A stretch of 17,706 nucleotides of DNA from Mobilitalea sp. Lineage in GTDB: Bacteria > Bacillota_A > Clostridia > Lachnospirales > Lachnospiraceae. The notes under the pieces were generated by a model. That model did no database searches. It worked only from the letters and a program-made list of their open reading frames with translations, and was not told where the DNA came from. A program made the translations under genes and the position numbers. The stretch is taken from assembly GCA_029974875.1 (NCBI GenBank), contig JARKQP010000044.1:1-17706 (forward strand), given 5' to 3'. Shown here in pieces: positions 1 to 8,250 of the stretch. Numbering within the stretch: position 1 is the stretch's first letter; every line of letters begins with the position of its first letter.

Positions 1-1193
1 AGTTTTTAGAAGGAGTTAAAATCATAGAGTTGGCCACCTTTATCGCTGCACCTGCGGCAACAAGGCTTTTAGCAGATTGGGGAGCGGAGGTAATCAAGAT
101 TGAAGCCGCCGGCGGAGATCCTGTCCGCTATGTGGGTCCTGATAAGAAGATGCCCTTGGATCAGAACGAGAGCCTGGCCTATGACTATGAAAATGCAAAT
201 AAAAAGGGAATTGTCTTGAACCTGAAGTCTGAAAATGGTATGAAGGCCTTCCACAAGCTTTTGGATGAATGCGATATGTTTGTTACAAACCTAAGGACCC
301 AGGCTTTAGAGAAGCTGGGGATTGACTATGAGACTCTTTCTAAGAAAAAGCCGGAATTAGTATTCGGACAGATTCTTGGCTATGGACGCAAGGGACCTTT
401 GAAGGATAAGCCTGGTTATGACTTTACCGCATTTGCGGCAAGGGGCGGCTGGACCGGTACCCTTTATGAAAAAGGAACCTCTCCTGTAAACTGCGTACCC
501 GGCATGGGTGACCACCAGTGCGGTATCTATCTTGCTTCCGGTTTACTGGCTGCTTATATCAACGCACAGAGAACCGGTAAGGGTGACAAGGTAACCGTAA
601 GCCTTTACCACGCGGCAGTTTACGGCCTGGCAACCATGATACACTCGGCACAATATGGGAACCATTACCCGATCAGCAGGGAGGATATGTTAAATCCGCT
701 GCAGACTACATATATCACGAAGGATGAGGTATGGATCCAGCTGGCAATTCCGGAGTACAATAAATATTTTGCAAAATTCCTTACTACGATTGGAAGGCCG
801 GAGCTGGCAAGCGATGAGAAATTTGATTCCTTAGCCCATGTTGCTAAGAATCCACAGGAGCTGAACCGCCACATTACAGAGGCGATTAAGGGTAAGACCC
901 TGGAGGAGTGGACGAAGATCTTTGAGGAGGCAGACCTGTGCTTTGAGGTATGCCAGACCTGGGAGCAGGTGATTGAGGATCCACAGGCCTGGGAAAGTGA
1001 TATTTTCGCGAGGCTTGATTACCCCTCCGGCCCCAAGGCAATGACCAGGACGCCGGTGATCTTTGACGTAGCAGGCCTTCCGGATTATGAAAAGGGTCCC
1101 CAGCTTGGGGAAAATACGGAGGAGGTCCTGCTGGGAGCTGGCTTCACCCCGGAAGAGATTAATTCAATGAAGGAAAATGGTGATATAAAGTAA
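1..1193 (+). CDS. Family III CoA-transferase (HadA/FldA-like), 5' partial
   Basis: This enzyme should move CoA between a saturated or unsaturated acyl-CoA and a 2-hydroxy acid, feeding the downstream dehydratase. The frame is open from base 3 and reads FLEGVKIIELATFIAAPAAT before the first internal start-like codon (TTG at 30). EGVKxIEL is the usual extreme N-terminus of CaiB/BaiF proteins, so only a few residues lie outside the window. The hallmark GMGDHQ, whose Asp (bases 510-512) matches the family's catalytic aspartate, falls at about residue 170, as expected for HadA/FldA. Other family segments are ADWGAEVIKIE, NANKKGIVLNLKS and GQGDKVTVS-like GKGDKVTVS. The stop codon TAA at 1191-1193 overlaps an ATG at 1193 (TAATG). 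Its place directly before activator and dehydratase genes supports a 2-hydroxyacyl-CoA role over other family III substrates. Aryl versus branched-chain substrate is undetermined. Confidence 0.93.
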   Translation, partial: FLEGVKIIELATFIAAPAATRLLADWGAEVIKIEAAGGDPVRYVGPDKKMPLDQNESLAYDYENANKKGIVLNLKSENGMKAFHKLLDECDMFVTNLRTQALEKLGIDYETLSKKKPELVFGQILGYGRKGPLKDKPGYDFTAFAARGGWTGTLYEKGTSPVNCVPGMGDHQCGIYLASGLLAAYINAQRTGKGDKVTVSLYHAAVYGLATMIHSAQYGNHYPISREDMLNPLQTTYITKDEVWIQLAIPEYNKYFAKFLTTIGRPELASDEKFDSLAHVAKNPQELNRHITEAIKGKTLEEWTKIFEEADLCFEVCQTWEQVIEDPQAWESDIFARLDYPSGPKAMTRTPVIFDVAGLPDYEKGPQLGENTEEVLLGAGFTPEEINSMKENGDIK

Positions 1194-1267
1194 TGAAAAA
1201 AATAAAATTAACGGGCGAAGGGGGGACCGGATCCATGTCAGCACTTTCATGGCAGCATGTGCGGTAA
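1193..1267 (+). other. Candidate 24-codon coupled leader ORF between transferase and activator genes
   Basis: An ATG overlapping the transferase stop (TAATG) opens a 24-codon frame ending at TAA 1265-1267, 5 nt before an ATG (1273) of the activator gene. Inside it, ATG 1235 has a G-rich ribosome site (1221-1226, spacing 8) and starts the last ten codons, MSALSWQHVR. An equivalent 10-codon frame with the same ribosome-site spacing and the same stop-to-ATG distance precedes the second dehydratase subunit gene. Whether it is translated is unknown. The competing explanation is an N-terminal extension of the activator in the other frame. Confidence 0.35.
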
Positions 1268-1280
1268 AGGGCATGGACAT
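1227..1280 (+). repeat. Leader repeat, copy 1 (before activator gene)
   Basis: Ungapped alignment to 3479-3532 gives 42 matches in 54 positions by hand. The copies share CCGGATCCATG, ACTTT, ATGGC, GTGC and ATGGACAT. Both encode a 10-codon ATG-to-TAA mini-ORF in one frame. In another frame both encode RIHxxTFMAxxAVxxMDI, joined to the downstream enzyme, with synonymous changes at the Phe, two Ala and Ile codons. Confidence 0.75.
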
Positions 1281-2070
1281 AGTAATGTATACCCTTGGAA
1301 TCGATATTGGATCTACAACTTCAAAATGTGTCCTGCTGGAGAATGGCAATAAAATTACCGCAACCTCCTTAGTGGTAGCCGGAATCGGGACAAATGGCGG
1401 TATAAGAGCCATGGAGGAGACCCTGGAAAGGGGCAAGATAAAAAGGGAAGAGCTTGCCTATGTCATCGCGACCGGATATGGGCGGAAGAATTTTTCGGAG
1501 GCGGACGGGGAGCTGAGCGAGCTGAGCTGCCATGGGAAGGGTGTGCATTTTGCCGATCCGCAGGTCAGAACCATAATCGATATCGGAGGCCAGGATGCAA
1601 AGGTAATCCGTCTGAATGGCAAGGGCATCCTGGAAAACTTCCTGATGAATGATAAATGTGCAGCCGGAACCGGAAGGTTCCTGGACGTAATGGCTACGGT
1701 CCTCCAGGTTCCGGTTGCGGAATTTGAAAGCCAGGCCAGATCAGCACAGGAGCCTGCAAAGATATCAAGCACCTGCACCGTATTCGCCGAATCGGAAGTG
1801 ATTTCCCAGCTGGCTAATGGGAGCAGGGTGGAATGTGTCATTGCCGGGATCTGTAACTCCGTGGCAAGCCGTGTAGCTGCGTTGGCAAAGCGGACCGGGG
1901 TAAAAGAGGAAGTATTCATGAGCGGCGGTGTCGCAAGAAATGGCGGTGTCCGTGATGCCCTGGAGCGGGAGCTTCAGGTATCCATCAAATACTCGGACCA
2001 TTCCCAGCTGATGGGTGCCCTAGGCGCAGCCTTGTACGCTTATGAGAAGGCCGTGGCAGCGGGACAATAA
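1273..2070 (+). CDS. 2-hydroxyacyl-CoA dehydratase activator (HgdC/HadI/FldI-like)
   Basis: This is the extremely oxygen-sensitive ATPase that binds a [4Fe-4S] cluster between two subunits and injects one high-energy electron into the dehydratase at the cost of ATP. The protein shows the actin-fold phosphate loop GIDIGSTTSK (about residues 9-18), ATGYGR, DIGGQDAKVI, and two cluster cysteines in NDKCAAGTGRF (C129) and ISSTCTVFAESE (C168). These correspond to the two cluster cysteines of the Acidaminococcus activator. Length is about 265 aa, normal for the family. Start choice is uncertain. ATG 1273 lies 5 nt after the leader-ORF stop in the same arrangement as two other genes of this operon. 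ATG 1285 (MYTLGIDIG) fits the family N-terminus best, and ATG 1249 gives a 12-residue extension that looks non-native. Confidence 0.93.
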   Translation: MDIVMYTLGIDIGSTTSKCVLLENGNKITATSLVVAGIGTNGGIRAMEETLERGKIKREELAYVIATGYGRKNFSEADGELSELSCHGKGVHFADPQVRTIIDIGGQDAKVIRLNGKGILENFLMNDKCAAGTGRFLDVMATVLQVPVAEFESQARSAQEPAKISSTCTVFAESEVISQLANGSRVECVIAGICNSVASRVAALAKRTGVKEEVFMSGGVARNGGVRDALERELQVSIKYSDHSQLMGALGAALYAYEKAVAAGQ

Positions 2071-2209
2071 GCAAAAAAAGCCCCGGCCCAAATGCTATAA
2101 AACGAATCCCTGCATTGAACAGGGAGCATACCGTGACCCGGCTTCAAGCCTTAAGATGAATGGGAATGATATTGATCAGCGCAGATCGGTGCGCAGAATG
2201 GAGGCAGCA
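2071..2209 (+). other. 139-bp gap between activator and dehydratase subunit genes
   Basis: The hadB reading frame is open back to 2042, but the upstream part is Lys/Arg-rich and unlike the family, so I treat it as untranslated. A 6-bp hairpin (2107-2112 with 2120-2125, loop 7) is visible, with no U-tract. The ribosome site for the next gene, GGAGG, is at 2200-2204. No leader repeat like those at 1227 and 3479 is present here. Confidence 0.4.
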
Positions 2210-3442
2210 ATGGGCGAAGAAGGAAAGCCAAAATATGTACTGGATCCCAATTCTGCAAAAGCAAAATTAGGAAACATCGCAAAACAGCATTATGATAATC
2301 TATGGGTCGCGAAGGAAAAGGGAGAGATGATTGGCTGGTGCGCCAGCAATTTCCCCCAGGAGATATTCCAGACCCTTGGCCTGACGGTCTGTTACCCGGA
2401 AAATCAGGCGGCAGCGATTGCAGCAAGAGGGGGCGGCGGACGCCTCTGTGAAGTGGCGGAGGGAGAGGGCTATTCCAATGATATCTGTGCCTACGCCAGA
2501 ATCAGTATCGCCTATTCCCAGGTAAAGGACATTGAGGAGCAGAACATGCCCCAGCCGGATTACCTTTTATGCTGCAATAACATCTGCAACTGCATGATTA
2601 AATGGTATGAGAACCTGGCGAAGGAACTGGATATTCCAATGATTCTCATTGATATTCCCTTTAATCCTGATTATAAGGTGTCAAAGGAAGAGATTGCATA
2701 CGTAAAGGGACAGTTCCTGGATGCCATCAGCCAGCTGGAGGAGATCACGGGCAAGAAATGGTCCGATGAGAAATTCAAGGAAATCATGAAGATTTCCAAC
2801 CGTACCTCAAGAGCCTGGTTAAAGGCAACCAGCTTCTGCAAATACAGCCCCTCCCCGCTAAACGGCTTTGACCTGATGAACCATATGGCGGTAGCTGTCT
2901 GTGCCAGGGGAACCGCGGAGGCAGCGGAAGCCTTTGAGCTTCTGGCAAAGGAATACGAAGAGAGCGTAAAAAACGGCACCAGCACCTTCCGTGCGGAAGA
3001 AAAGCACCGCATTATGTTTGAAGGAATCGCCTGCTGGCCCCATCTTAGATTTACCGCAACCCAGCTAAAATCCAGGGGGATTAATCTGGTTGCTACCATA
3101 TATGCCGATGCATTCGGCTTTATCTATGACGATTTTGACGGACTTATTGCGGCTTATTGCAATGTGCCGAATGCAATCAACCTGGAGCATGCAAGGGATA
3201 AGAGGATAGCCCTTGTGAAAAATAATAAGGTGGAAGGCATGCTGGTCCATGTCAACCGCTCCTGTAAGCTCTGGAGCGGCTTTATGTACGAAATGAGCCG
3301 CCAGATTGCCGAGGAATGCAGCGTCCCGCTCTCCACCTTTGACGGGGACCAGGCTGATCCCAGGAATTTCTCGGAGGCCCAGTATGAGACGAGAGTCCAG
3401 GCGTTGACGGAAATCATGGAAGCGAATAAAGGGGGACTATAG
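2210..3442 (+). CDS. 2-hydroxyacyl-CoA dehydratase subunit (HadB/FldB-like)
   Basis: This is the larger subunit of the radical dehydratase that removes water from (R)-2-hydroxyacyl-CoA to give the (E)-2-enoyl-CoA by way of a ketyl radical. ATG 2210 has GGAGG five bases upstream and yields 410 aa, the normal HadB/FldB length. Family landmarks are GWCASNFPQEI (C44), YPENQAAAIAARG, SNDICAYAR (C93), the cysteine-rich LLCCNNICNCMIKWYE (C121, C122, C126, C128), FNHMAVAVCARGT-type NHMAVAVCARGT, FEGIACWP, HVNRSCKLWSG, and the C-terminal FDGDQADPRNFSEAQYETR. The last block is strikingly like phenyllactate dehydratase FldB as I remember it. The gene ends with TAG at 3440-3442. The next gene's leader begins immediately. 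Confidence in family is high, but substrate (phenyllactate, indolelactate, hydroxyisocaproate or other) is not determined. Confidence 0.95.
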   Translation: MGEEGKPKYVLDPNSAKAKLGNIAKQHYDNLWVAKEKGEMIGWCASNFPQEIFQTLGLTVCYPENQAAAIAARGGGGRLCEVAEGEGYSNDICAYARISIAYSQVKDIEEQNMPQPDYLLCCNNICNCMIKWYENLAKELDIPMILIDIPFNPDYKVSKEEIAYVKGQFLDAISQLEEITGKKWSDEKFKEIMKISNRTSRAWLKATSFCKYSPSPLNGFDLMNHMAVAVCARGTAEAAEAFELLAKEYEESVKNGTSTFRAEEKHRIMFEGIACWPHLRFTATQLKSRGINLVATIYADAFGFIYDDFDGLIAAYCNVPNAINLEHARDKRIALVKNNKVEGMLVHVNRSCKLWSGFMYEMSRQIAEECSVPLSTFDGDQADPRNFSEAQYETRVQALTEIMEANKGGL

Positions 3443-3478
3443 GTTGAAAGAAGAAAAAGGAAAAAGTGAAAGTGGGAG

Positions 3479-3532
3479 CCGGATCCATGCCGATACTTTT
3501 ATGGCGGGTGGTGCAGTAAGGGACATGGACAT
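3479..3532 (+). repeat. Leader repeat, copy 2 (before second dehydratase subunit)
   Basis: This is the partner of the repeat at 1227-1280. It contains GGGAG (3474-3478, just outside) followed 8 nt later by ATG 3487, a 10-codon mini-ORF MPILLWRVVQ ending at TAA 3517-3519, and ATG 3525 five bases after the stop. In the frame of the dehydratase gene it also reads as an uninterrupted N-terminal extension from TTG 3444. Confidence 0.75.
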
Positions 3533-4661
3533 TAGTATAGCTGGATTACAGGACATCCTGCAGGAATTTCACCGCATAGCAGCGTCACCGCAGGAACAAT
3601 TTAAGGGTTATCTTGCACAGAACAGGAAGGTGGTAGTCTGTTCACCGGTTTACACCCCGGAGGAAATCATCCATTCCATGGGTCTGATTCCCTTTGGAAC
3701 CTGGGGAGCCGACATGGAGATCAAGGAAGCGAAGGCTTATTTTCCCGCATTTATCTGCTCCATTATGCAATCGGTCCTGGAGCTGGGAATGAAGGGCGCT
3801 TACGACGGAGCATCAGCAATCGTAATCCCGTCCCTCTGTGATTCATTAAAATGCCTGGGGCAGAACTGGAAGTATGCGGTTCCGGGAATTGAATTCATCC
3901 CGATGACCTATCCCCAGAACAGGAATACAGCCTATGGAAGGGAGTTTACCAAGGCGGGCTGCCGGAGGGTGATTGAGGATCTGGAAAGAATCACCGGCGA
4001 AGCCTTTGAGGATGGGAAGCTACATAAATCAATTGAAATATATAACGCACACAACCAGGCAATGAGGGAATTCTCCGATTGTGCAAAGGACTACACCCTG
4101 ATCAGCGCGGCTGACCGCAACGCAGTGTTCAAAAGCGCTTACTTCATGGAGAAATCCCAGCATACGGCGATGGTAAACCAACTGCTGGAAATCTTGAAGG
4201 CAATAGAACCGGGGAAGGAAAAGCGGCTTAGGGTGATCACCTCCGGTATCCTGGCAGATGCAAAGGAATTACTTAATATTTTAGAGGATAACAAAATACA
4301 GATCGTTGCGGATGATATTGCCCAGGAGTCCAGGCAATACCGTGTGGACTGTCCTCCGGCAGAAGCTGCCCTGGACAGACTGGCGGAGAAATTTGCAAAT
4401 ATGGACAACTGCAGCGTGCTTTACGACGTGAATAAAGGCAGGGCCTCCTATCTTACGAAGCTGGTACAGGAAAAGCAGGCAGCTGGCATCATCTACGTCC
4501 TGACCAAATTCTGTGACCCGGAAGAGTTTGATTATGTCATTGTAAAGAAAGCCTGTGAGGAAAAGAACATCCCATTACTTCAGATTGAAGTTGACAGGCA
4601 GATGGTAAATTATGAACAGGTAAGGACTGCAGTTCAGACGTTCTCTGAAATGCTCGGATAA
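3525..4661 (+). CDS. 2-hydroxyacyl-CoA dehydratase subunit (HadC/FldC-like)
   Basis: This is the second subunit of the heterodimeric dehydratase, carrying its own iron-sulfur cluster and partnering the protein encoded just upstream. Landmarks are CSPVYTPEEIIHSMGLIPFGTWG (start of the HgdB/HadC fold, about residues 39-61), YFPAFICSIMQ (C78), IPSLCDSLKCLGQNW (C105, C110) and KFCDPEEFDY (C330). From ATG 3525 the protein is 378 aa, close to the family size. An alternative TTG at 3444, preceded by GGGGGA, would add 27 Lys/Glu/Ser-rich residues (405 aa) that family members lack. I prefer 3525 because the same stop-GGG-ATGGA arrangement is used at the activator gene and at the following ligase gene. 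The stop TAA is 4659-4661. Confidence 0.92.
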   Translation: MDISIAGLQDILQEFHRIAASPQEQFKGYLAQNRKVVVCSPVYTPEEIIHSMGLIPFGTWGADMEIKEAKAYFPAFICSIMQSVLELGMKGAYDGASAIVIPSLCDSLKCLGQNWKYAVPGIEFIPMTYPQNRNTAYGREFTKAGCRRVIEDLERITGEAFEDGKLHKSIEIYNAHNQAMREFSDCAKDYTLISAADRNAVFKSAYFMEKSQHTAMVNQLLEILKAIEPGKEKRLRVITSGILADAKELLNILEDNKIQIVADDIAQESRQYRVDCPPAEAALDRLAEKFANMDNCSVLYDVNKGRASYLTKLVQEKQAAGIIYVLTKFCDPEEFDYVIVKKACEEKNIPLLQIEVDRQMVNYEQVRTAVQTFSEMLG

Positions 4662-4665
4662 GGGA

Positions 4666-6240
4666 ATGGAGCTAGAAGCGATAACAATCGGAGGACAATT
4701 CCAGCATATCGTGACAGAACGCAGGGACAATCTTGCAGTTACCTGGGATGGGGAGACCTATACCTGGCAGGAGTTAGATGACCTCTCTGATAAAATGGCG
4801 GTTTCCCTGCTATATGAAGAGGTGGAAAAGGGGGCGCATTTCGCATTATGCGGTAAAAACTCGGCGGAATGGATCTGTGCATTCCTGGCAATCGTAAAGG
4901 TTGGAGCGATTCCGGTTCTGGTCAATCCAAATTTGAAGGAACGGGAAGTAAAGCTACTGTTTGATTACGCGGATGTGGATCAGGTCTACTATGATGAGGT
5001 CTTTGCCGATAACCTGACGGATAGCCTATACCGTAAGTATTTAAAGATATCCATGGCAAAGGGAATGCTTAATAATTACGGGAAGACCCAGCAAATCTCA
5101 GGTGTGGAGAGGCAGAAGCTCCTGGCCAGGCAGGCTCAGGTAACTACCCAGGACAATGCCTGCATGCTGTTTACCTCAGGCTCTACCAGCAGGCCCAAGG
5201 GAATTATGATTACCCATTACCAGCTGATGAATATAGCAAGGGAGGCCGTAGAAACACTGCAGTGGACGGGAGAGGACCAGATCTGCCAGGTGCTTCCGAT
5301 GTTTCATTGCTTTGGTTTATCCACAGGCCTACTGGCCATGTTCATCCATGGGGGCTGCCTGCACCTGTGCGGCAGCCATAGAACGGGCGTAGTAATGCAA
5401 TGTATAGACAAGAACCGTTGTACGGTATTAAACGGAGTTCCCTCCCTCTTCTTAGCTATCCTATATAGCAGGGAGCGGGAAAAATATAAACTGACCACCT
5501 TAAAGACCGGAATTATCGCCGGTTCACCGGTGGATCAAAAGGACTATATGGCTATTGTAAAGGAGCTTGGAATCGGGGGCTTAATGCAATCCTACGGTCA
5601 GACCGAAGCCTCACCAAGCATTACCTTTACTAATTTATCCGATCCCTTAGATCTGCGCTCCAGGTCGGTAGGGAAGGCCATCAGTAATATCGGGCTTAGG
5701 ATCGCTGCCCTGGAGACGGGAGCACCCCGAAAGCCCTATGAACAGGGCGAGATCCTGATCAAAGGCTATAATGTTATGAAGGGTTACTATAAGACCCCGG
5801 AGGAGACCCGGAAGGTAATAGGGGAGGACGGATGGTTAAAAACCGGGGATCTGGGATATCTGGATGAAGCCGGGAACCTCTATGTAACCGGAAGGAAGAA
5901 GGAGATCATCATCCGCTGCGGAGAGAACATTTCCCCCAAGGAGATAGAGGATGCGGCACGTGAAAGTAAGGCGGTTGCCCAGGTAAAGGTATTTGGCATA
6001 CCGATGCCGGTGGTGCAGGAAGAAATCGTAGCCTGTATTGTTGCCCTTCCGGGCTCCGGCTTAGGGGAGGAGGAGCTTCGGGGGCTGTTAAAAAATAGCC
6101 TGGCAGATTACAAGGTGCCAAAATTTATTCTGTTTTTTGAAAATTTCCCGGAACTGGCCGGTGGTAAATTAGATGTAAAAAAGCTAAAAAAAGAGGCTTA
6201 CGCAAGAATCCAGCGCAAGGTAAAGAAAAATGGAGGTTAA
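4666..6240 (+). CDS. Acyl/aryl-CoA ligase (AMP-forming, ANL superfamily)
   Basis: This enzyme probably activates a free carboxylic acid with ATP and CoA, giving an acyl-CoA plus AMP and PPi. In this operon it would prime the CoA pool that the transferase then recycles, a role established for CarB in caffeate respiration. The 524-aa protein has the AMP-binding P-loop TSGSTSRPKG (170-179; Ser replaces the usual second Gly), FHCFGLSTG, YGQTEASP (310-317), GWLKTGDLGYLDEAGNLYVTGR (389-410, ATP-ribose Asp and hinge region) and a C-terminal GGKLDVKKL with the expected catalytic Lys at about 501. The substrate pocket cannot be assigned by eye. The ATG lies 4 nt after the preceding stop (TAAGGGAATGGA), implying translational coupling. 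Its end carries GGAGG for the next gene. Confidence 0.92.
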   Translation: MELEAITIGGQFQHIVTERRDNLAVTWDGETYTWQELDDLSDKMAVSLLYEEVEKGAHFALCGKNSAEWICAFLAIVKVGAIPVLVNPNLKEREVKLLFDYADVDQVYYDEVFADNLTDSLYRKYLKISMAKGMLNNYGKTQQISGVERQKLLARQAQVTTQDNACMLFTSGSTSRPKGIMITHYQLMNIAREAVETLQWTGEDQICQVLPMFHCFGLSTGLLAMFIHGGCLHLCGSHRTGVVMQCIDKNRCTVLNGVPSLFLAILYSREREKYKLTTLKTGIIAGSPVDQKDYMAIVKELGIGGLMQSYGQTEASPSITFTNLSDPLDLRSRSVGKAISNIGLRIAALETGAPRKPYEQGEILIKGYNVMKGYYKTPEETRKVIGEDGWLKTGDLGYLDEAGNLYVTGRKKEIIIRCGENISPKEIEDAARESKAVAQVKVFGIPMPVVQEEIVACIVALPGSGLGEEELRGLLKNSLADYKVPKFILFFENFPELAGGKLDVKKLKKEAYARIQRKVKKNGG

Positions 6241-6242
6241 TC

Positions 6243-7382
6243 ATGGTTTTTACGGAACAGCACGAATTAATTCGTAAATTAGCAAGAGATTTTGCACAAA
6301 AGGAGCTGACACCTGATCTTCTTGACCAGGTGGAGGAGACAGGTGTTTTCCCACAGGAAATCCTGGATAAAATGGGAAAGGCCGGCTTCTTTGGCATCAA
6401 GATCCCAAAGGAACTGGGCGGTACAGGAGCGGACACCAGGGCTTATGTAATCGTTATGGAGGAAATCGCAAGAGTAAGTGCGGTGGCAAGCCTATATGTG
6501 TCCTCCCCCAATTCCCTTTCCGGCGGACCGCTGCAGCTATCCGGCACACCGGAGCAGCTGGAGAAATATTTAAGGCCGGTGGTAACCGGTGAAAAGATAT
6601 TGGCATTTGCCTTAACAGAGCCGGGAGCCGGTTCTGATGCAGCCGGCATGACCACCACCGCTGTGGAGGATGGCGAATACTATGTGTTAAACGGCCGCAA
6701 GACCTTTATCACCATGGCTCCCTTTTCCGACCATGCTATCGTATATGCAAAGACGGATATGACCAAGGGCGCCAAGGGAATCACCGCGTTTATCGTGGAT
6801 ATGAAGCTGGAGGGAGTATCCTGCGGAAAGCCGGAGCACAAGATGGGCCTAATCGGCTGTGGCACCAGTGATATCATCCTCGAAAATGTCCGTATACATA
6901 AAAGTGATATCCTGGGTGAGATTAACCAGGGCTTTATCAATGCGATGAAGACGCTTGATACGGGCCGTATCGGTGTGGCAGCCCAATCCGTGGGCGTTGC
7001 CCAGGCAGCCCTGGATGAAACCATCAAATATGCCAGGGAAAGAAAGCAGTTCGGTAAGAGAATCGCTGATTTCCAGGGAATCAGCTTTATGATTGCTGAA
7101 ATGGCGACAAAGCTGGAAGCGGCAAAACAGCTGCTATATGAGGCTGCGTATAAAAAGGATACGAACCAGAACACAACGATGGCTGCTTCCATGGCAAAAT
7201 GGTTTGCTTCCGAAACCTGTAATGAAATCTGTGCAAAGGCAGTACAGATCCATGGCGGATACGGCTATATGAAGGAATACCGGGTGGAACGCCTGTACCG
7301 TGATTGCAGGGTATTTACTATCTATGAGGGAACCTCACAGGTTCAGCAGATGGTTATTGCGGGACAATTGCTTAAAAAGTAA
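6243..7382 (+). CDS. Acyl-CoA dehydrogenase (enoyl-CoA reductase in this context)
   Basis: This is a flavoprotein of the acyl-CoA dehydrogenase family. In this pathway it should run in the reducing direction, converting the 2-enoyl-CoA from the dehydratase to the saturated acyl-CoA with electrons from the Etf encoded next. The 379-aa protein shows ELGGTGADTRAY, the FAD/substrate segment ALTEPGAGSDAAG (123-135), KTFITMAP, RKQFGKRIADFQ (268-278), QIHGGYGYMKEYRVERLYRD (335-354) and the catalytic-base motif YEGTSQVQ with Glu at 362. Length and motifs are complete. The ribosome site GGAGG at 6232-6236 sits inside the last codons of the ligase gene, and only 2 nt separate the two genes. AcdA/AcdB of Stickland clusters and CarC are the closest functional analogues by context. 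Confidence 0.95.
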   Translation: MVFTEQHELIRKLARDFAQKELTPDLLDQVEETGVFPQEILDKMGKAGFFGIKIPKELGGTGADTRAYVIVMEEIARVSAVASLYVSSPNSLSGGPLQLSGTPEQLEKYLRPVVTGEKILAFALTEPGAGSDAAGMTTTAVEDGEYYVLNGRKTFITMAPFSDHAIVYAKTDMTKGAKGITAFIVDMKLEGVSCGKPEHKMGLIGCGTSDIILENVRIHKSDILGEINQGFINAMKTLDTGRIGVAAQSVGVAQAALDETIKYARERKQFGKRIADFQGISFMIAEMATKLEAAKQLLYEAAYKKDTNQNTTMAASMAKWFASETCNEICAKAVQIHGGYGYMKEYRVERLYRDCRVFTIYEGTSQVQQMVIAGQLLKK

Positions 7383-7450
7383 TAAGGCACACATTTTCCG
7401 GGAGTACTTAAGAATTTATGCCGGCATTAGGCGGCGGAATGGAGACAGGA

Positions 7451-8236
7451 ATGAAAGTATTAGTTTGTGTAAAGCAGGTGCCGGATACGAACGAGGTTAA
7501 GATAGATCCGGTAAAGGGAACCTTAATCCGTGAAGGCGTCCCAAGTATTTTGAATCCGGATGATGCGAATGCGCTGGAAGCAGCCCTGGCATTAAAGGAT
7601 AAAGACCCATCCATCCATATATCAGTCATCACAATGGGACCTCCCCAGGCCTCCGTGATGCTGAGGGAATGCCTTTCCATGGGTGCGGATGCTGCGTATC
7701 TGCTTAGTGACAGAGCCTTCGGCGGCGCGGATACCTGTGCAACCTCTACAACCCTTGCAGCAGGAATCAGGAAAATCGGTGATGTGGACATCATCTTTGC
7801 AGGGCGCCAGGCAATTGACGGTGATACGGCCCAGGTGGGGCCACAGACGGCGCAGCGCCTTGACATACCGGTGGTCACCTATGTCCAGGATGTCCGGGTA
7901 ACTGGGGATACGCTAACAGTCCAGCGCCAGATGGAAGACGGCTATGAAGTGATTGAGGTTAAGACCCCCTGCCTGTTAACTGCAGTGAAGGAATTAAACG
8001 AGCCCAGATATATGAGCATTTACAATATCGTTGAGGCATATAAGAAGGATATTACAGTATGGAACCATGAGGATGTTAACCTGTCACCGGAGGATTGCGG
8101 CCTGACGGCATCCCCGACCCAGGTATGGCGTTCCTTCACACCTCCGACCAAGGGTAAGGGACAGATGCTAAAGGGTACGGTAAAAGAGATGGCATCAGAA
8201 GTAGTAGCTAAATTAAAAGAAAAGCATGCGATATAG
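7451..8236 (+). CDS. etfB: Electron transfer flavoprotein, beta subunit
   Basis: This is the beta subunit of the Etf that passes electrons to the adjacent acyl-CoA dehydrogenase. The N-terminus [19 protein letters not shown] and the segment [16 protein letters not shown] (about 116-131) are standard EtfB/FixA signatures, and the 261-aa length is normal. ATG 7451 is chosen because it gives the canonical N-terminus and has GGAG at 7441-7444 with spacing 6. In-frame ATGs at 7418 and 7439 would add non-family residues (MPALGGGMETG). The gene is followed after 14 nt by etfA. Together with the ferredoxin-bearing EtfA this suggests an electron-bifurcating Etf with NADH as donor, but the second-flavin residues were not checked against an alignment. 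Confidence 0.95.
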   Translation: MKVLVCVKQVPDTNEVKIDPVKGTLIREGVPSILNPDDANALEAALALKDKDPSIHISVITMGPPQASVMLRECLSMGADAAYLLSDRAFGGADTCATSTTLAAGIRKIGDVDIIFAGRQAIDGDTAQVGPQTAQRLDIPVVTYVQDVRVTGDTLTVQRQMEDGYEVIEVKTPCLLTAVKELNEPRYMSIYNIVEAYKKDITVWNHEDVNLSPEDCGLTASPTQVWRSFTPPTKGKGQMLKGTVKEMASEVVAKLKEKHAI

Positions 8237-8250
8237 AAAGGCGGAGAACA

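Noticed and set aside
1458..1919. A long minus-strand open frame within the activator gene
   Set aside because: It is a shadow of the activator coding sequence, with no ribosome site or family resemblance.
2042..2209. A 56-codon upstream extension of the dehydratase subunit
   Set aside because: It overlaps the activator gene, has Lys/Arg-rich non-family composition, and a good GGAGG lies just before ATG 2210.
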